This document shows positions 23,239-33,716 of a stretch of 64,000 bases of DNA, piece by piece. Source of the stretch: Tridacna crocea (taxonomy: Eukaryota > Mollusca > Bivalvia > Cardiida > Cardiidae). The stretch is from positions 11,040,245 through 11,104,244 of the forward strand of contig OX031066.1 of the NCBI GenBank assembly GCA_943736015.1. The letters are read 5' to 3'. The notes under the pieces were generated by a model. That model searched no databases. It was not told the DNA's origin and saw nothing but the letters and a program-made list of their open reading frames with translations. Every line of letters starts with the position of its first letter. Position 1 is the stretch's first letter. The translations under genes were made by a program, and so were the position numbers.

Positions 23239-23426
23239 ATAAGAACAGAGACACCTGTAATGTCCATAGCATGTGATACAGAAGATTTCATTTATATTTT
23301 TAAAATTGGTACATAAAACAGTATGAGATCTACTTGACTATATCCCCATGTGTTTTTTGTGTGCCTGCCATGCCATGGAAAATACATTTTTCATAGGAAT
23401 ATTCTGCCAAGGCAGATAGTCATGGA

Positions 23427-23533
23427 TATACCTTAAATCTAAGGGTTTGCTCCAATGCTATTTTCGTTATTTGGTCTCCACAAGGCCATGTAACAATAAT
23501 AGCATTGGAGCAAGCCTTCAGACTGAAGGTATC
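23427..23533. mobile_element. Foldback element E, compact copy
   Basis: Same arms, diverged (GGGTTTGCTCCAATGCTATT and AATAGCATTGGAGCAAGCCT) with only a few unpaired bases between them. Lies 190 bp from the long copy. Confidence 0.7.
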
Positions 23534-23557
23534 TTGGACATTGTGCCATTGAAGTAG

Positions 23558-23745
23558 TTAACCCTTTACCAAACGACAAGATTGAAAGCACTTGCAGACG
23601 ACAAAATAAATGAAACTCAAAAATTGAAATTTGATAACAGCAGGGTAGAAAACATTGTGGGAAAAGGAGAAAATGCTGGTTACCAGCATTTTCTTCTTTT
23701 CCCGCAATGTTTTCAGAAGGCTTCTATCTCAAATTTGCTTAAGTT
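23558..23745 (+). mobile_element. MITE-A, right end decayed
   Basis: Good left end (TTAACCCTTTACCAAACGAC) and hairpin. The outer right arm is replaced by unrelated sequence after TCAAATTTGC. Confidence 0.75.
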
Positions 23746-23966
23746 TTACATTGCGCAACACATTGATACACTTATGATTGAGTTTATGTGGGGTTCAGAG
23801 GATATATTTTCCTGAAATGAGAAGAATACATGTGAGATTATCTGAAGGGTGTCACATCCTCTTATTTAGTTTAGGGAAAGACAACCTTAATTAGACTCAT
23901 AAATATGCTAGCGTCTAACATACTTGAAAAATGGGTGCCACCCATTTTATTTGTGACCTAAGCATA

Positions 23967-24449
23967 AGTATGTAGTATACTGGTCTATCCCACAGATAGA
24001 TGTAAAGGTATAATGTAGCCGGGTACAGGTATTTGGTGATATATCGTGTGGCCCTTTGGACATGTGGTTCGGTAGTTCAGATGATTAGAGTGCAGGAATT
24101 GAATTCCTGAGGCCTTTGGTTCAAATCCCAGTTGAGCCGCGATATTTTTTCACCACCTGCTACATTTGGCACCCAACTTAAATAACCCACTTATTAGGGA
24201 GATAAGATAGCAGTGATTGAAGGATTCGTGGACGAATCTTCATGTGGCGGCAGAGTATGTAGTATACTGGTCTATCCCACTGATAAATGTAAAGGTATAA
24301 TGTAGCCGGGTACAGGTATTTGGTGATATATCGTGCGGCCCTATCGACATATGGTTTGGTAACTCAGATGGTTAGAGTGCAGGAACGGAATTCCTGAGGC
24401 CCTGGGTTTGAATCCTGGTCAAGCCGCGATATTTTTTCACCACCTATTA
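23967..24449 (+). mobile_element. tRNA-derived SINE, tandemly duplicated (287-bp period)
   Basis: AGTATGTAGTATACTGGTCT at 23967 recurs at 24254. Each unit contains a tRNA-like block (about 24064-24141 and 24350-24428) with box A-like CTCAGATGGTTAGAGTG and box B-like GGTTTGAATCC; GGTTTG / CAAGCC can form an acceptor stem. The second unit stops at TTTTTTCACCACC. This is a pol III-type SINE and not a functional tRNA. Confidence 0.65.
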
Positions 24450-24614
24450 CTAGTATGTAGCCATGGTTTAGGTAAGGTAGCTTGAGACACAGTCAGTGGA
24501 TGTTACTGAACATGTATGCTACATGCTTGTATAATAGGCAATAATGCACCCAGGACAATTTTATTAATTTTGTTTCTACATATGTTTCAGAGAGTAATGT
24601 AATTGTGGGCTACA

Positions 24615-24707
24615 ATGTTTGGCCAGCTGGTTATTGGCCCTCCAGGCTCTGGAAAAACTACCTATTGTGCTGGAATGACACAGTTTTTGTCGGCTTTTGG
24701 AAGAGAC
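24615..24707 (+). CDS. GPN2: GPN2 exon 1 (start, P-loop)
   Basis: 31 codons from [15 protein letters not shown] to GRD, ending in phase 0 before GTAGGT. It carries the whole nucleotide-binding P-loop. Confidence 0.95.
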
Positions 24708-27700
24708 GTAGGTTCTTTACAGTTCTACTTGGTTAGCTCTATGTGTTCCTTTTGCCATTATTGAGCCATAGCGCTGCCATATTCAGACAAAAGGGCTTTA
24801 ACCCTTTACCAAACGACAAAAGTTTGGACCAGTCCAAACTGAAAGCATTTGCAGACAACAACATAAATGTGAATCAAAAATTGGATTTGGGATAGGTAGA
24901 AAACATTGTGGGAAAAGGAGAATGCTGGTTACCAGCATTTTCTCCTTTTCCCACAATGTTTTCCAAAGGTTTCTTTCTCAGGGTCGTCAAACGTCGGGAT
25001 TGTGTGGTAAAGAGTTAATTCATCTCCGTAATGCATTGTACCGAGCAAGTCATCACGTGATTATGGATCCCGAAAAGTCCACCTTGTCTAACAACCAACT
25101 CAGTCATGAGGTAGAATGGCTCGTTGGCATGCAGAAAAGTGACCAACAGCAAAAAGGTTTTAGCCCAAGTCAGACTGTACAGTCTCCCCTGGGTACATTT
25201 TGTCTTTCCCTCCCTTTCATGGAAATTCGCATCATTTCTACCACATTGTATTTGCTAGTGTAATGCAGAGAAATGACCCTCCCCTACAAAATGACCCTGG
25301 TCATTATTCTACGTAGACAAATGACCCCAGAAGTCATTTACTATGCAGAGGAATGACCCAAGTCATTGTTCTATGTAGAGAAATGACTGGGTCATTTCTC
25401 TACATAGAATAATGACCCAGGTCATGAGAAATGACTTGTGGATCATTTTGTAGAGGTGGATCATTTCTCTGCATTACACCGGCTACAAATATTCAGTGTA
25501 GACAAATCTAGAGTTTACCCTTTTAGCAAACGATCCTGGGTTTTCATGACCAGGGGAAAGAAGGCATTTGAAAACTTAGTAGGAATAGGAGAAAATGCTA
25601 GTAAACAGCATTTTCTCCTATTCCTACAATGTTTTGTAATCTATCAGAGAATTTAAGTCTTTACCAAATGACAAAATTTTAAGACTGATCCGAATTGAAA
25701 GCCCTTGCAGACGACAAAATAAATGTTACTCAAAAACTGAAATTTGTTTTCAACAGGGTAGAAAACATGGTGGGAAAAGAAGAAAATGCTGGTAACCAGC
25801 ATTTTCTCCTTTTCCTACAAAGTTTTCAAAAGGCTTCTATCTCAGGGTCGTAAAAACTGGGGATTATTTGGTAAAGGTTTAAGCTCATTTGTAACAATAT
25901 TTAATTTGTTGTTTGCAAATCTTGTACATTTGAAAGAGTCTAATATTTGTCATTTGGGAAAGGATTGATTGTTTTGCAAAGACTCAAGAGATCAATATGG
26001 TCTTTGATTTCAGGTAGCTGTTGTCAACTTGGACCCAGCCAATGACATTTTGCCATACAAGCCAGCTATAGACATAAGTGATCTCATTACAATCACAGAT
26101 GTGATGGACAGTTTGAAACTTGGACCTAATGGAGGTCTTGTTTATTGTATGGAATACCTGGAGAAAAATATAGAGTGGTTAAAAAGTGAGCTTGAGGCTG
26201 TGGAAGGAAAATATATTCTGTTTGATTGTCCAGGACAAGTGGAATTATACACTCATAATAATTCCGTTAGAAATATTGTGTCTGAGCTAGTGAAAATGGA
26301 TATGCGACTGGTGTCAGTTCACCTAGTGGACTCACATTATTGTGGGTAAGAGACAGGGTTGTATTATGTTATGGTCTCAGTCATCTGTCCATCCATCTGT
26401 ATGTCTGTCTGTCCATTAGCATTTGTTTTTGGGTGCACTCCTCCTACAGTTTTCATTGGAATAAGCTCAAAGCCACAATGAATCACTATGATGTGTAGTT
26501 GTGTGTGTGACTTTCAAAATTTGGATATATGCAGGTATTCTAGATTTCAACCTATTTCACTGACAAGCCCCAAACCCCTTTGGCGTATATACGCAGCTTT
26601 GCAAATCTATTATTTATTTATTATCAAATGTTTGGAAAGAGAGGCACAATATAAGGGAATACTAAATGCCAGTATCAGCTATTATTCGTGTTTAATAGCC
26701 TACTTTATATAAGATTTCAATGCCCAATCAAATTAATCCATGATCCTCCTTGAGAGCATAAACAAAGATATGCAAAAATATTTGGTCAAACACTGTTTCA
26801 GGAAACCACCCAGGGGAAATGAGAAAACTTGCTTTGACAGGTGGCCTGTTAATTCAATCTTGGACCAAGTTTTTATACCCCTGCAAAACTAATGTTTTCG
26901 GGGGAGTATACTGGAATCAGCTTGGCTGTCTGTGTATCCGTCCATCCATGTGTCCATCCCTTTGTCCATCTGTATACAAATAATTGCCTGTTTTTGTCAA
27001 AGCACCAATGGGGTGTTAAGTCACATTCTGTTTCAGAGACAGGTTTAGTTTCTCTTGTCTGGTTATACATCATAACATTGAATTGGTTGATCAGTTAGAT
27101 TTTATAACACCGCTCTTCATTTGATGAATTTGTCTTGTCTTTTGTCAACTGATTTTAGGCAGTACAGATTAAAATGTGCTAAACATCTAACTTTTGCCAG
27201 TATAAAAGCTTATTTGTAAGTCATTTTGGTTTTTCATCTTTCCCATAATTCCATGTGTTTTTGTAGGCATCTTTATTGTGAGGTTGGAGGAGTGCACTTG
27301 AAATGTATGCCAGATAATAAGTAAGCTTTTGAGAGCTTAAAGAATGAAATAAACATTGTTACTGAATCAGCAAAGACCAAATTATTAATATATCAGAGTT
27401 GTTAACACTTTACCAGACAACAAAATTTTAGCCCCGTCTAAATTGAAACCAATCGCAGACAACAATTTCATTGTGGCTCAAATGATGCAATTTTTTTTTA
27501 TTGACAGGGTAGAAAACATGGTGGGAAAAGGAGAAAATGCTGGTTACCAGCATTTTCTCCTTTTCACACAATGTTTTCAAAAGGCTTCTTTCCAAAGGTC
27601 GTCTAAAATCGTCATTGTGTGGTAAAAGATTAAGTAGAGCTGTCCCAGAGCTTGGGCAGCAATGTAGATCCAGCATCAGATTGCCTTCTGTGTGGTCTGA

Positions 27701-29832
27701 TCTTGAACTACTCTATTGGCAGAAGCACCTCAAGTTGTGCCTGTCAAGGTGAGATTTGACTTTTTTTTCTTCAGAGAACCATCAAAGTTTATATCTGTAC
27801 TACTGACATCCCTGTCCACCATGTTACAGTTAGAGCTTCCACATGTTAACGTATTGTCAAAGGCAGACTTGATAGAGAAACAGGGAAAATTGTCCTTCAA
27901 TCTAGATTACTACACAGAAGTTTTAGATTTGTCTTTCTTGTTGGATCAATTCAAAGTAAGTAATACTCTTAATATTTTATGCTTAGTTTGGCTTCTTTTG
28001 CATATGTTGTGGACAGTGTAGATCAAGATCAGAGTGATGATATATTTTTAGCAGTTTTTCTTTCAGAGCAGTGCAAAATTGGCATTTGTAGCAACAGGAT
28101 AGTTGGCCAAAATTAGATGGAGGACTTGATGTTAGTCAAGAAAGCGCACCTGTTGCATGCTTGGTGTAGTTCAGTGGGAATATTTTGTAAAATTATAAGA
28201 CAGTTTGTTTTGAAGGGCAGACTGAATGATAGATTCCATCTTGATCTGTGAGTCTACGCTGTAAGCATAGCCAACTGTAAAGGATAGATTGTTTTTTTCA
28301 CCAGAAACTGAATGGCATATATTGTACAAAAAGGCTTAATTACTTGTTAACCCTTTACTCCATAGATACTCATTTCTACGCATTGGTTGTAGGAGCCTGA
28401 CGAGCAATTTCACCTTCTGTCACAATGTTTTTTATGCTATCAAAAGGTTTCATATACACATAAGAAAAGGCTTCATCCTTGCTGTTATTTAGGGTCAGTT
28501 AGAGATACCATAGAAATGCCTTATGGGGTAAAGGGTTAACTCATTACCAAATGACAATATTTTAGGCTTGTCCAAATCGAAAGCATTTGCAGACAACAAA
28601 ATAAAAGTAACTGAATGGCATATATGGTAGGAAATGGCTTAATTGCTTATTAACTTATTACCAAACGACAATATTTTAGGCTTGTCAAAATCAAAAGCAT
28701 TTGCAGACGGCAAAATGAAAGTGATTGAGAATTTGAAATTTGTTTTGTGAAGGGGAGAAAACATTGAGGAAATAGGGGAATATGCTGGTTTCTGGCATTT
28801 TCTCCTTTTCTCACAATGTTTTCTAAAGGTTTCTGTCTCAGGATCATCAAAAGTAGGAATTGTGTGGTAATGGGTTAAAGCACTTGCTCTTGTGCCCACA
28901 ATATTTCCCAATGCTGTCAACTACGGACATTTTCATAATCATAATTTTGTTCAGCAATTGGTTGAAAAAAATATATACTGTATTATATACTGTACAAGAT
29001 AACTATATTTCTGTCCAGGAAGATGCCAGCCTTCAGAAATATAAGAAGTTAAATGAAGCTATTGTTGGTGTTGTAGAAGATTACAGTCTAGTTTCTTTTG
29101 TACCTTTAATGGTCGAGGTAAGTGGCTTAAGTAGATATAGATTTACCATCATAGAATTTGTTCCTGAATTAAACATTTGTGAAAAAAGTAGAAATTCATT
29201 TAAATGGCAAATTTTGTTTGCTTTTATCTTTTTACCAAACAACTCTAACAACTGAGAAAAAAGCCCTTTCAAAACATTGTGGGAAAAGGAGAAAATGCTG
29301 GTAACCAGCATTTTCTCCTTTTCCCACAATATTTTCTACCCTTCCAAAATCAAATTTCATTTTTTCAGTCATAGTTATTTTGTCATATGCAAATGCTTTC
29401 AATTTGGACCAGTCTATAAATTTGTCATGTGGTAAAGAGTTAATGTATTCCATTTCAAAATAGAAAGACTTTTACTGATTTGCCTTTGTGTTGTAAACCT
29501 TTTTGGGATTCCTGTATGTCTTCTAGTTAACAGTATTTTCTTCGTTTCCCACAAAGTATTGTATCCTGTAATAGATCAATTTCACCATTCTTCACTGAAC
29601 TTTACATGAATATTTGCTTTAAATCTTGCAGGACAAAGAAAGTATGCTGCGGGTCTCCAAGATAATTGACAAGGCTAATGGTTATGTGTTCAACGACTTA
29701 GAAGAGAGAGACATGAATCACTTATTGTCATTTGCTGTTGGGGAGGACTTTGAATATGATAAAATACAAACAATTCGTGAAAAATATATGGATACAGACA
29801 CAAAATATGATATGGAGTCAGAAAACGTTTAA
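24615..29832 (+). CDS. GPN2: GPN-loop GTPase 2, complete five-exon gene
   Basis: GPN2 is a small cytosolic GTPase of the GPN-loop family; with GPN1 and GPN3 it is linked to assembly and nuclear import of RNA polymerase II. Exons 24615-24707, 26014-26345, 27775-27955, 29019-29117 and 29632-29832 join in phase to 301 residues plus TAA, close to the ~310 residues of the vertebrate protein. Seen directly: P-loop GPPGSGKT at residues 8-15, the family-defining GPN motif (LGPNGG, 67-72), the DCPGQVE switch (102-108) and SKAD (170-173), which serves as the guanine-recognition motif. All junctions are GT/AG. The start is supported by an in-frame TAA 15 bases upstream (24600-24602) and by the short stretch before the P-loop. 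A TTTCAG before 24593 could be the acceptor of a 5' UTR intron. The introns hold MITEs. The gene faces MAU2 tail to tail. Identification is from remembered family features and is very secure. Confidence 0.96.
24798..25018 (+). mobile_element. MITE-A in GPN2 intron 1
   Basis: 221 bp, both TTAA ends. Hairpin arms ACATTGTGGGAAAAGGAGAA and the complement, with one base missing in the left arm. Confidence 0.88.
25258..25479. mobile_element. Palindromic AATGACCC element in GPN2 intron 1
   Basis: 222 bp, almost wholly self-complementary: GTGTAATGCAGAGAAATGA at the left, TCATTTCTCTGCATTACAC at the right. Inside, AATGACC and GGTCATT alternate, with repeats of TCATTATTCTACGTAGA and TCTACATAGAATAATGA. 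No ORF. Confidence 0.75.
25513..25882. mobile_element. Two adjoining MITE-A copies in GPN2 intron 1
   Basis: A decayed copy (about 25513-25652; hairpin GGAATAGGAGAAAATGCTAG) abuts a full + copy (25653-25882) ending GGTAAAGGTTTAA. Confidence 0.78.
26014..26345 (+). CDS. GPN2: GPN2 exon 2 (GPN loop, DCPGQVE)
   Basis: 332 bases between TTTCAG and GTAAGA, leaving two bases (GG) for the next codon. It begins [11 protein letters not shown] and ends VHLVDSHYC. It holds the Gly-Pro-Asn loop and the G3 motif. Confidence 0.96.
26875..26990 (-). repeat. Dispersed GACA/GGAC repeat in GPN2 intron 2
   Basis: Reverse-oriented end piece. ATACCCCTGCAAAACTAATG is followed by CCATCCATGTGTCCATCC, the complement of the GGAC-rich tract. 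Confidence 0.55.
27402..27633 (+). mobile_element. MITE-A in GPN2 intron 2
   Basis: TTAACACTTTACCAGACAAC to GTGTGGTAAAAGATTAA. The internal stretch before the hairpin has a T8 tract. Confidence 0.87.
27775..27955 (+). CDS. GPN2: GPN2 exon 3 (SKAD motif)
   Basis: 181 bases after TTCTTCAG. Its first base completes Gly142, giving [10 protein letters not shown]. It ends LLDQFK before GTAAGT. It contains [14 protein letters not shown] and [12 protein letters not shown], both strongly conserved in GPN2. Confidence 0.95.
28347..28539. mobile_element. MITE-B in GPN2 intron 3, one hairpin arm deleted
   Basis: TTAACCCTTTACTCCATAGA to ATGGGGTAAAGGGTTAA. The left hairpin arm is missing (GGAGCCTGACGAGCAATTTC), so it cannot fold like the other copies. 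Confidence 0.8.
28536..28878 (+). mobile_element. MITE-A left half plus full MITE-A in GPN2 intron 3
   Basis: The left half (28536-28612) shares its TTAA with the preceding MITE-B. A 46-base host segment follows, then a full copy (28650-28878) ending GTGTGGTAATGGGTTAA. Confidence 0.78.
29019..29117 (+). CDS. GPN2: GPN2 exon 4
   Basis: 33 codons between CTGTCCAG and GTAAGT, phase 0 at both ends. It reads [16 protein letters not shown], then [15 protein letters not shown]; the [11 protein letters not shown] block is typical of GPN2. Confidence 0.94.
29230..29443 (-). mobile_element. MITE-A in GPN2 intron 4
   Basis: Reverse copy. It has a perfect hairpin centre (GGAGAAAATGCTGGTAACCA) and right end GTGGTAAAGAGTTAA; the left TTAA is decayed. 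Confidence 0.83.
29632..29832 (+). CDS. GPN2: GPN2 exon 5 (stop)
   Basis: 66 codons plus TAA after CTTGCAG. It begins [20 protein letters not shown] and ends with a short acidic tail. The tail is less conserved, as expected for the family C-terminus. Confidence 0.94.
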   Translation, partial: DKESMLRVSKIIDKANGYVFNDLEERDMNHLLSFAVGEDFEYDKIQTIREKYMDTDTKYDMESENV

Positions 29833-29903
29833 CTTTTTACTAGATGAAAAATCTTGGAGTGGTCGGTAACAGTCCATATTGAAACTTTGAAATATGAGTT
29901 GAC

Positions 29904-30127
29904 TTAACTCTTTACCAAATGACAAAATTTTGGACTGGTCCAAATTGAAAGATTTGCAGATGACAAAATAAATGTGAATCAAAAATTGTAATTTGATTTT
30001 CTAAGGGTAGAAAACATTGTGGAAAAGGAGAAAATGCTGGTTACCAGCATTTTCTCCTTTTCCCACAGTTTCAAAAAGCTTCTACCTCAGGTTTGTCAAA
30101 AGTCGTCATTGTGTGGTAAAGGGTTAA
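29904..30127 (+). mobile_element. MITE-A directly downstream of GPN2
   Basis: Starts 72 bases after the GPN2 stop. Contains GACAAAATAAATG (AATAAA at 29967-29972), the first canonical polyadenylation hexamer after the gene that I see. Confidence 0.87.
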
Positions 30128-30343
30128 CCCATTACCACACAATCCCTACTTTTGACGCCCCTGAGAAAGAAGCCTTTAGAAAACATTGTTGGAAAAGGAG
30201 AAAATGTTGGAAAGCATTTTCTCCTTTTCCCGCTATGTTTTCTACTTTTCACAAAACAAATTTCAAATTTTCAGTCACTTTTATTTTTTCTTCTGCAAAT
30301 GCTTTTGATTTGGACAAACCTGAAATTTTGTCGTTTGTTAAGT
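30124..30343 (-). mobile_element. MITE-A sharing a TTAA with its neighbour
   Basis: Reverse copy whose left TTAA (30124-30127) is also the right TTAA of the preceding + copy. Its right end is decayed (GTTTGTTAAGTAG). A further hairpin fragment follows at about 30345-30465. Confidence 0.8.
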
Positions 30344-30572
30344 AGTGGTTTATGCTTTTGAGAATGATATTGGAAAAGGAGAAAAGGCTGGTTGGTTACC
30401 AGCATTTTCTCCTTTTCTCGTTGGGTTTTCAGAATTCTCCTTGTTCAGGGAGATTGTTTGGTATAGTCAAAATTCTTGGAAAATTGTTATTGTGAAATAC
30501 AAAAAAAAAGAAAATAAAACTGGAGATATTTATCATATCAGCAGCTTCAATCCTATTTATTTTGAGAAAAAT

Positions 30573-30825
30573 CCAACCAACAGTTTGGGAAAAGTAGCCA
30601 TTTCAAGTTGAAAATTTCGAATTCTTGTTTACGGGATAAAATGTGCATTTGTAGTTAGATTTTTGTGAAACTTCCATGGCTTGTTTATCTCACCAATCCA
30701 ACAAACAGTATGGGAAAAGTAGCTGTTTCAAGTTGAAAATTACCAATTCTTGTTTTCGAATTAAAATCTGCATTTCTTGTCAGATTTTCATGAATTTTAC
30801 ACAGTTTGTGTAATTGCAAGAACAC
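30573..30825 (+). repeat. Two diverged ~125-bp direct repeats
   Basis: CAGTTTGGGAAAAGTAGC at 30581 recurs as CAGTATGGGAAAAGTAGC at 30706. TTTCAAGTTGAAAATT and AATTCTTGTTT follow in both. Confidence 0.6.
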
Positions 30826-31294
30826 ACTTGTGTGTTTTTTGTCTTTTTGCATCATGAATTCATAATGTATGCTAGCATAAAAGCAAAATTCAATTCTCTG
30901 CCTGTAGAGCATATTCAGGCCCTTCAGGGCTTTCTAGGTTTTTTTTTTTCACTTTAGTTGAACTACTGATAAAACTACTTGCAACGTAGTGTCAGATTGT
31001 TATCCCAAGGCAAACTTGCTTCTGACAGGATTTTGTCCAACATAAACGTAATATGTGTGTCCTAGGTATCATCACTCTGGATTTAAAAAAACCCTCTCAT
31101 TATTTAACAGACACAATTGTAAATTGACTGATGTGGAACAAAGACAGGGTGACCCTTTTTCTGGAAAAAAAAAACACACACAATTTAATTGTATTTCAAG
31201 TTCCAAATTTTACATTACATATTATTTGAGAGAGATTTCACACTTTTCAGTACATATTTATACTGAAAATTTTGCCTGTTTGTGATAAAACAGA

Positions 31295-31523
31295 TTAATT
31301 CTTTACCACACAATCCTGACTGTTAACAACCCTGAAAGGGAAGGCTTTAGAAAACATTGTGGGAAAAGGAGAAAATGCTGGAAACCAGCATTTTCTCCAT
31401 ATCCCACAATGTTTTCTACCCAGTCAGAGATAAAAATTGTCATCTTAGCATAGCTAAATTTTTCGCCTGCAAATGCTTTTAATATAAATAAGTCCAACAT
31501 CTTGTTGTTTGGTAAAGAGTTAA
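31295..31523 (-). mobile_element. MITE-A, full length
   Basis: TTAATTCTTTACCACACAAT to TGTTTGGTAAAGAGTTAA. The central hairpin is GGAGAAAATGCTGGAAACCA. Confidence 0.86.
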
Positions 31524-31744
31524 ATAATAATAAAAAAGGTCTTAGGACTCTCAACCACCAGGTTATCACACATTTGCCCCACTTCAGTTCTAAATGGCAT
31601 ATCTATTTAGCCCCTGTCCTCTTTTCTCCACACTCTCCGTGTCAGGTAAGCAGTCTACTTTGTTTGACTATTGCTGCTAATCTTTGAGTCTAAAATTTCT
31701 TTGTCTGGTAAATGGTACATGTGGGGTTGTTTGCTAATGGGTAA

Positions 31745-31835
31745 AAAAATCTCATTGGTTAAGGCCTTGGATTTGTAATCCAGAGATAGTGGGTTCAATT
31801 CATTTTGGTGGTACTGGTTGCGTGGGAGTGTCTTA
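31745..31835 (+). mobile_element. tRNA-like SINE fragment
   Basis: CTCATTGGTTAAGGCC (box A-like), TTGTAATCCAGAG (anticodon-loop-like) and GGGTTCAATTC (box B-like) in tRNA order. No complete acceptor stem. Confidence 0.45.
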
Positions 31836-32089
31836 GGGTATAGCTCTGCACCGACCCAGTCCTGTACAGATCAAAAATGGATACATGTGAATATGTGAAC
31901 TGTTGCTGTGATATAACCAAGATAAGTTCTATATACATAATTATGACAGCCTGAAAATAACACGATAGCATAGAAAGAAATCTCTTGAATTGTGAGCAGT
32001 ATCTCAATTTACATGTACATCAATATCTTCAAAAAACATTGAGGGTCAATGCATCCACAAATATGAGTCAGGAGACCAAAGTCATTTTG

Positions 32090-33603
32090 TTAATTCTTCC
32101 CCAAAATGAAAATTTTTACACTGGCCCAAATTGAAAGCATTTGCAGACCACAAATCTAACACAATCAAAATATTGAAATTTGTTCTGGGAGGATAAACAA
32201 GAGGGCCATGATGGCCCTGTATCGCTCCACTGGCTAATTCGTAAAAACACTACAAGCCAAACATTACATTATTAGGCCAACTGGTTTCAAACTTGAGGGC
32301 ATCCAATTTTTTCCCATAAAAACCAAAAAAAGTTGTGACCCCTGGGCAAATCCAGTTTTGACCACAAAGCTATAATTACTTGAATCCTGGTGGAGGTCTA
32401 CAAGATAAAGCCCCATACCAAATAATACAGGTCTAGAATGTGTGGTTATAAAGAGGAAGATTTTCAAAGTTTTCTCAATAAAAGGCCCTGTAAAATATAA
32501 AATCCATGAGACAGGGCTAAATTTAGTGGTCCTAGTCTTTATTATGGTTAGTAACAAGATGACTTAGAATGTCTTCATCACAAAAGCCCATGTAAAACTT
32601 GTGACCCCTGGTGTGGGGACAAACTTGACCCTAAGGCTATAATTTGGGCCCTCCTGGTAGAGGCCCACTAGATAAAGCTACATGCAAATTTTGGTAGCCC
32701 GAGGCCTTATAGCTAGGTACAAGTAGATTTTTAAAAAATTCCCAGTATGAGCCCATATAAAACTTGTGACCCCAGGATAGGGCCAAATTTGAACCCAGGG
32801 CTACAATTTGAGCACCTTTGGTAGACAACCACTTGATAAAGCTAGATGCAAAATTGAGTAGCCCTAGGCCTTATGGCTTGGTACAAAAAGATTTTTAAAG
32901 TTTTCACTATATAAGCCCATATAAAACTTGTGACCCCCGGGGCTGGGCCAAATTTGACCTCTGGGCTATCATTTGGGCACTCTGGGTAGAGGTCTACTAG
33001 ATAAAGCTACATGCCAAATTTGGTAGCCCTAGGCCCTATGGCTAGGTACCAGAAGGGTTTTAAAGTTTTCCCTATATAAGCCCATATAAAACTTCTGACC
33101 CCCGGGGTGGGCCAATTTTGACCCCAGGGCTAATATTTGAAGGAACTTGGTAGAGGTCCACTAGATAAAGCTACATGCCAAATTTGGTAGCCCTAGGCCT
33201 TATGGTTTCAGAGAAGAAGATTTTTAAAAATTTTCAATATTTTTCAGTTTTGTTGCCATGGCAATCAGAGTTTTTGAAGGAATAAAATTCTTTCAAGGAG
33301 TTCTGAAGAGGACTATGGCAGGGTCATTTCTGTGAAGTTTCATCAAAATTGGATGGGTAGTTTCAGAGAAGATGTTTGAAATAAAAGTTAACGCACGCAC
33401 GCACGGACGCACGCACAGACGGACGGACGCACGACGGACACCGAGCCATGACATAAGCCCGCTGACCTTTGGCCAGTGGAGCTAAAAACATTTTGGGAAA
33501 AGAAAAAAATGCTGATTACCAGCATTTTCTCCTTTTCTCACAATATTTTCAAGACTTCTTTTTCAGGGACGTAAAAACCAGGGATTGTTTGGGAAAGGGT
33601 TAA
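32090..33603 (+). mobile_element. MITE-A split by a Helitron-like insertion
   Basis: Left half 32090-32196 (to CTGGGAGGATA), right half 33486-33603 (from ACATTTTGGGAAAAG). Joined, they give the normal order of the family, both outer TTAA included. Confidence 0.85.
32197..33485 (+). mobile_element. Helitron-like element, inserted inside a MITE-A
   Basis: Opens ACAAGAGGGCC-ATGAT-GGCCC. Core units are of the AACTTGTGACCCC...GGTAGCCCTAGGCC type. The 3' region has a CACGCACGCACGGACG microsatellite, and the final hairpin GCTGACC-TTT-GGCCAGTGG is followed by AGCTAA. Both flanks are halves of one MITE-A (32090-32196 and 33486-33603), so the ends are fixed to within a few A residues. Confidence 0.85.
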
Positions 33604-33716
33604 ATGTTCTAGTATTTTATAATTGTGGAGAGGACTATGTTTTGCAACAGGATACTCTGTTTGTGTCTTTGTCATCATTTTGCATACTCTGTAGACAGAC
33701 CTGAGAGACTCCTCAT

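Noticed and set aside
24064-24428. tRNA genes.
   Set aside because: Box A and B words are present, but stems are incomplete and the blocks lie inside longer duplicated SINE units.
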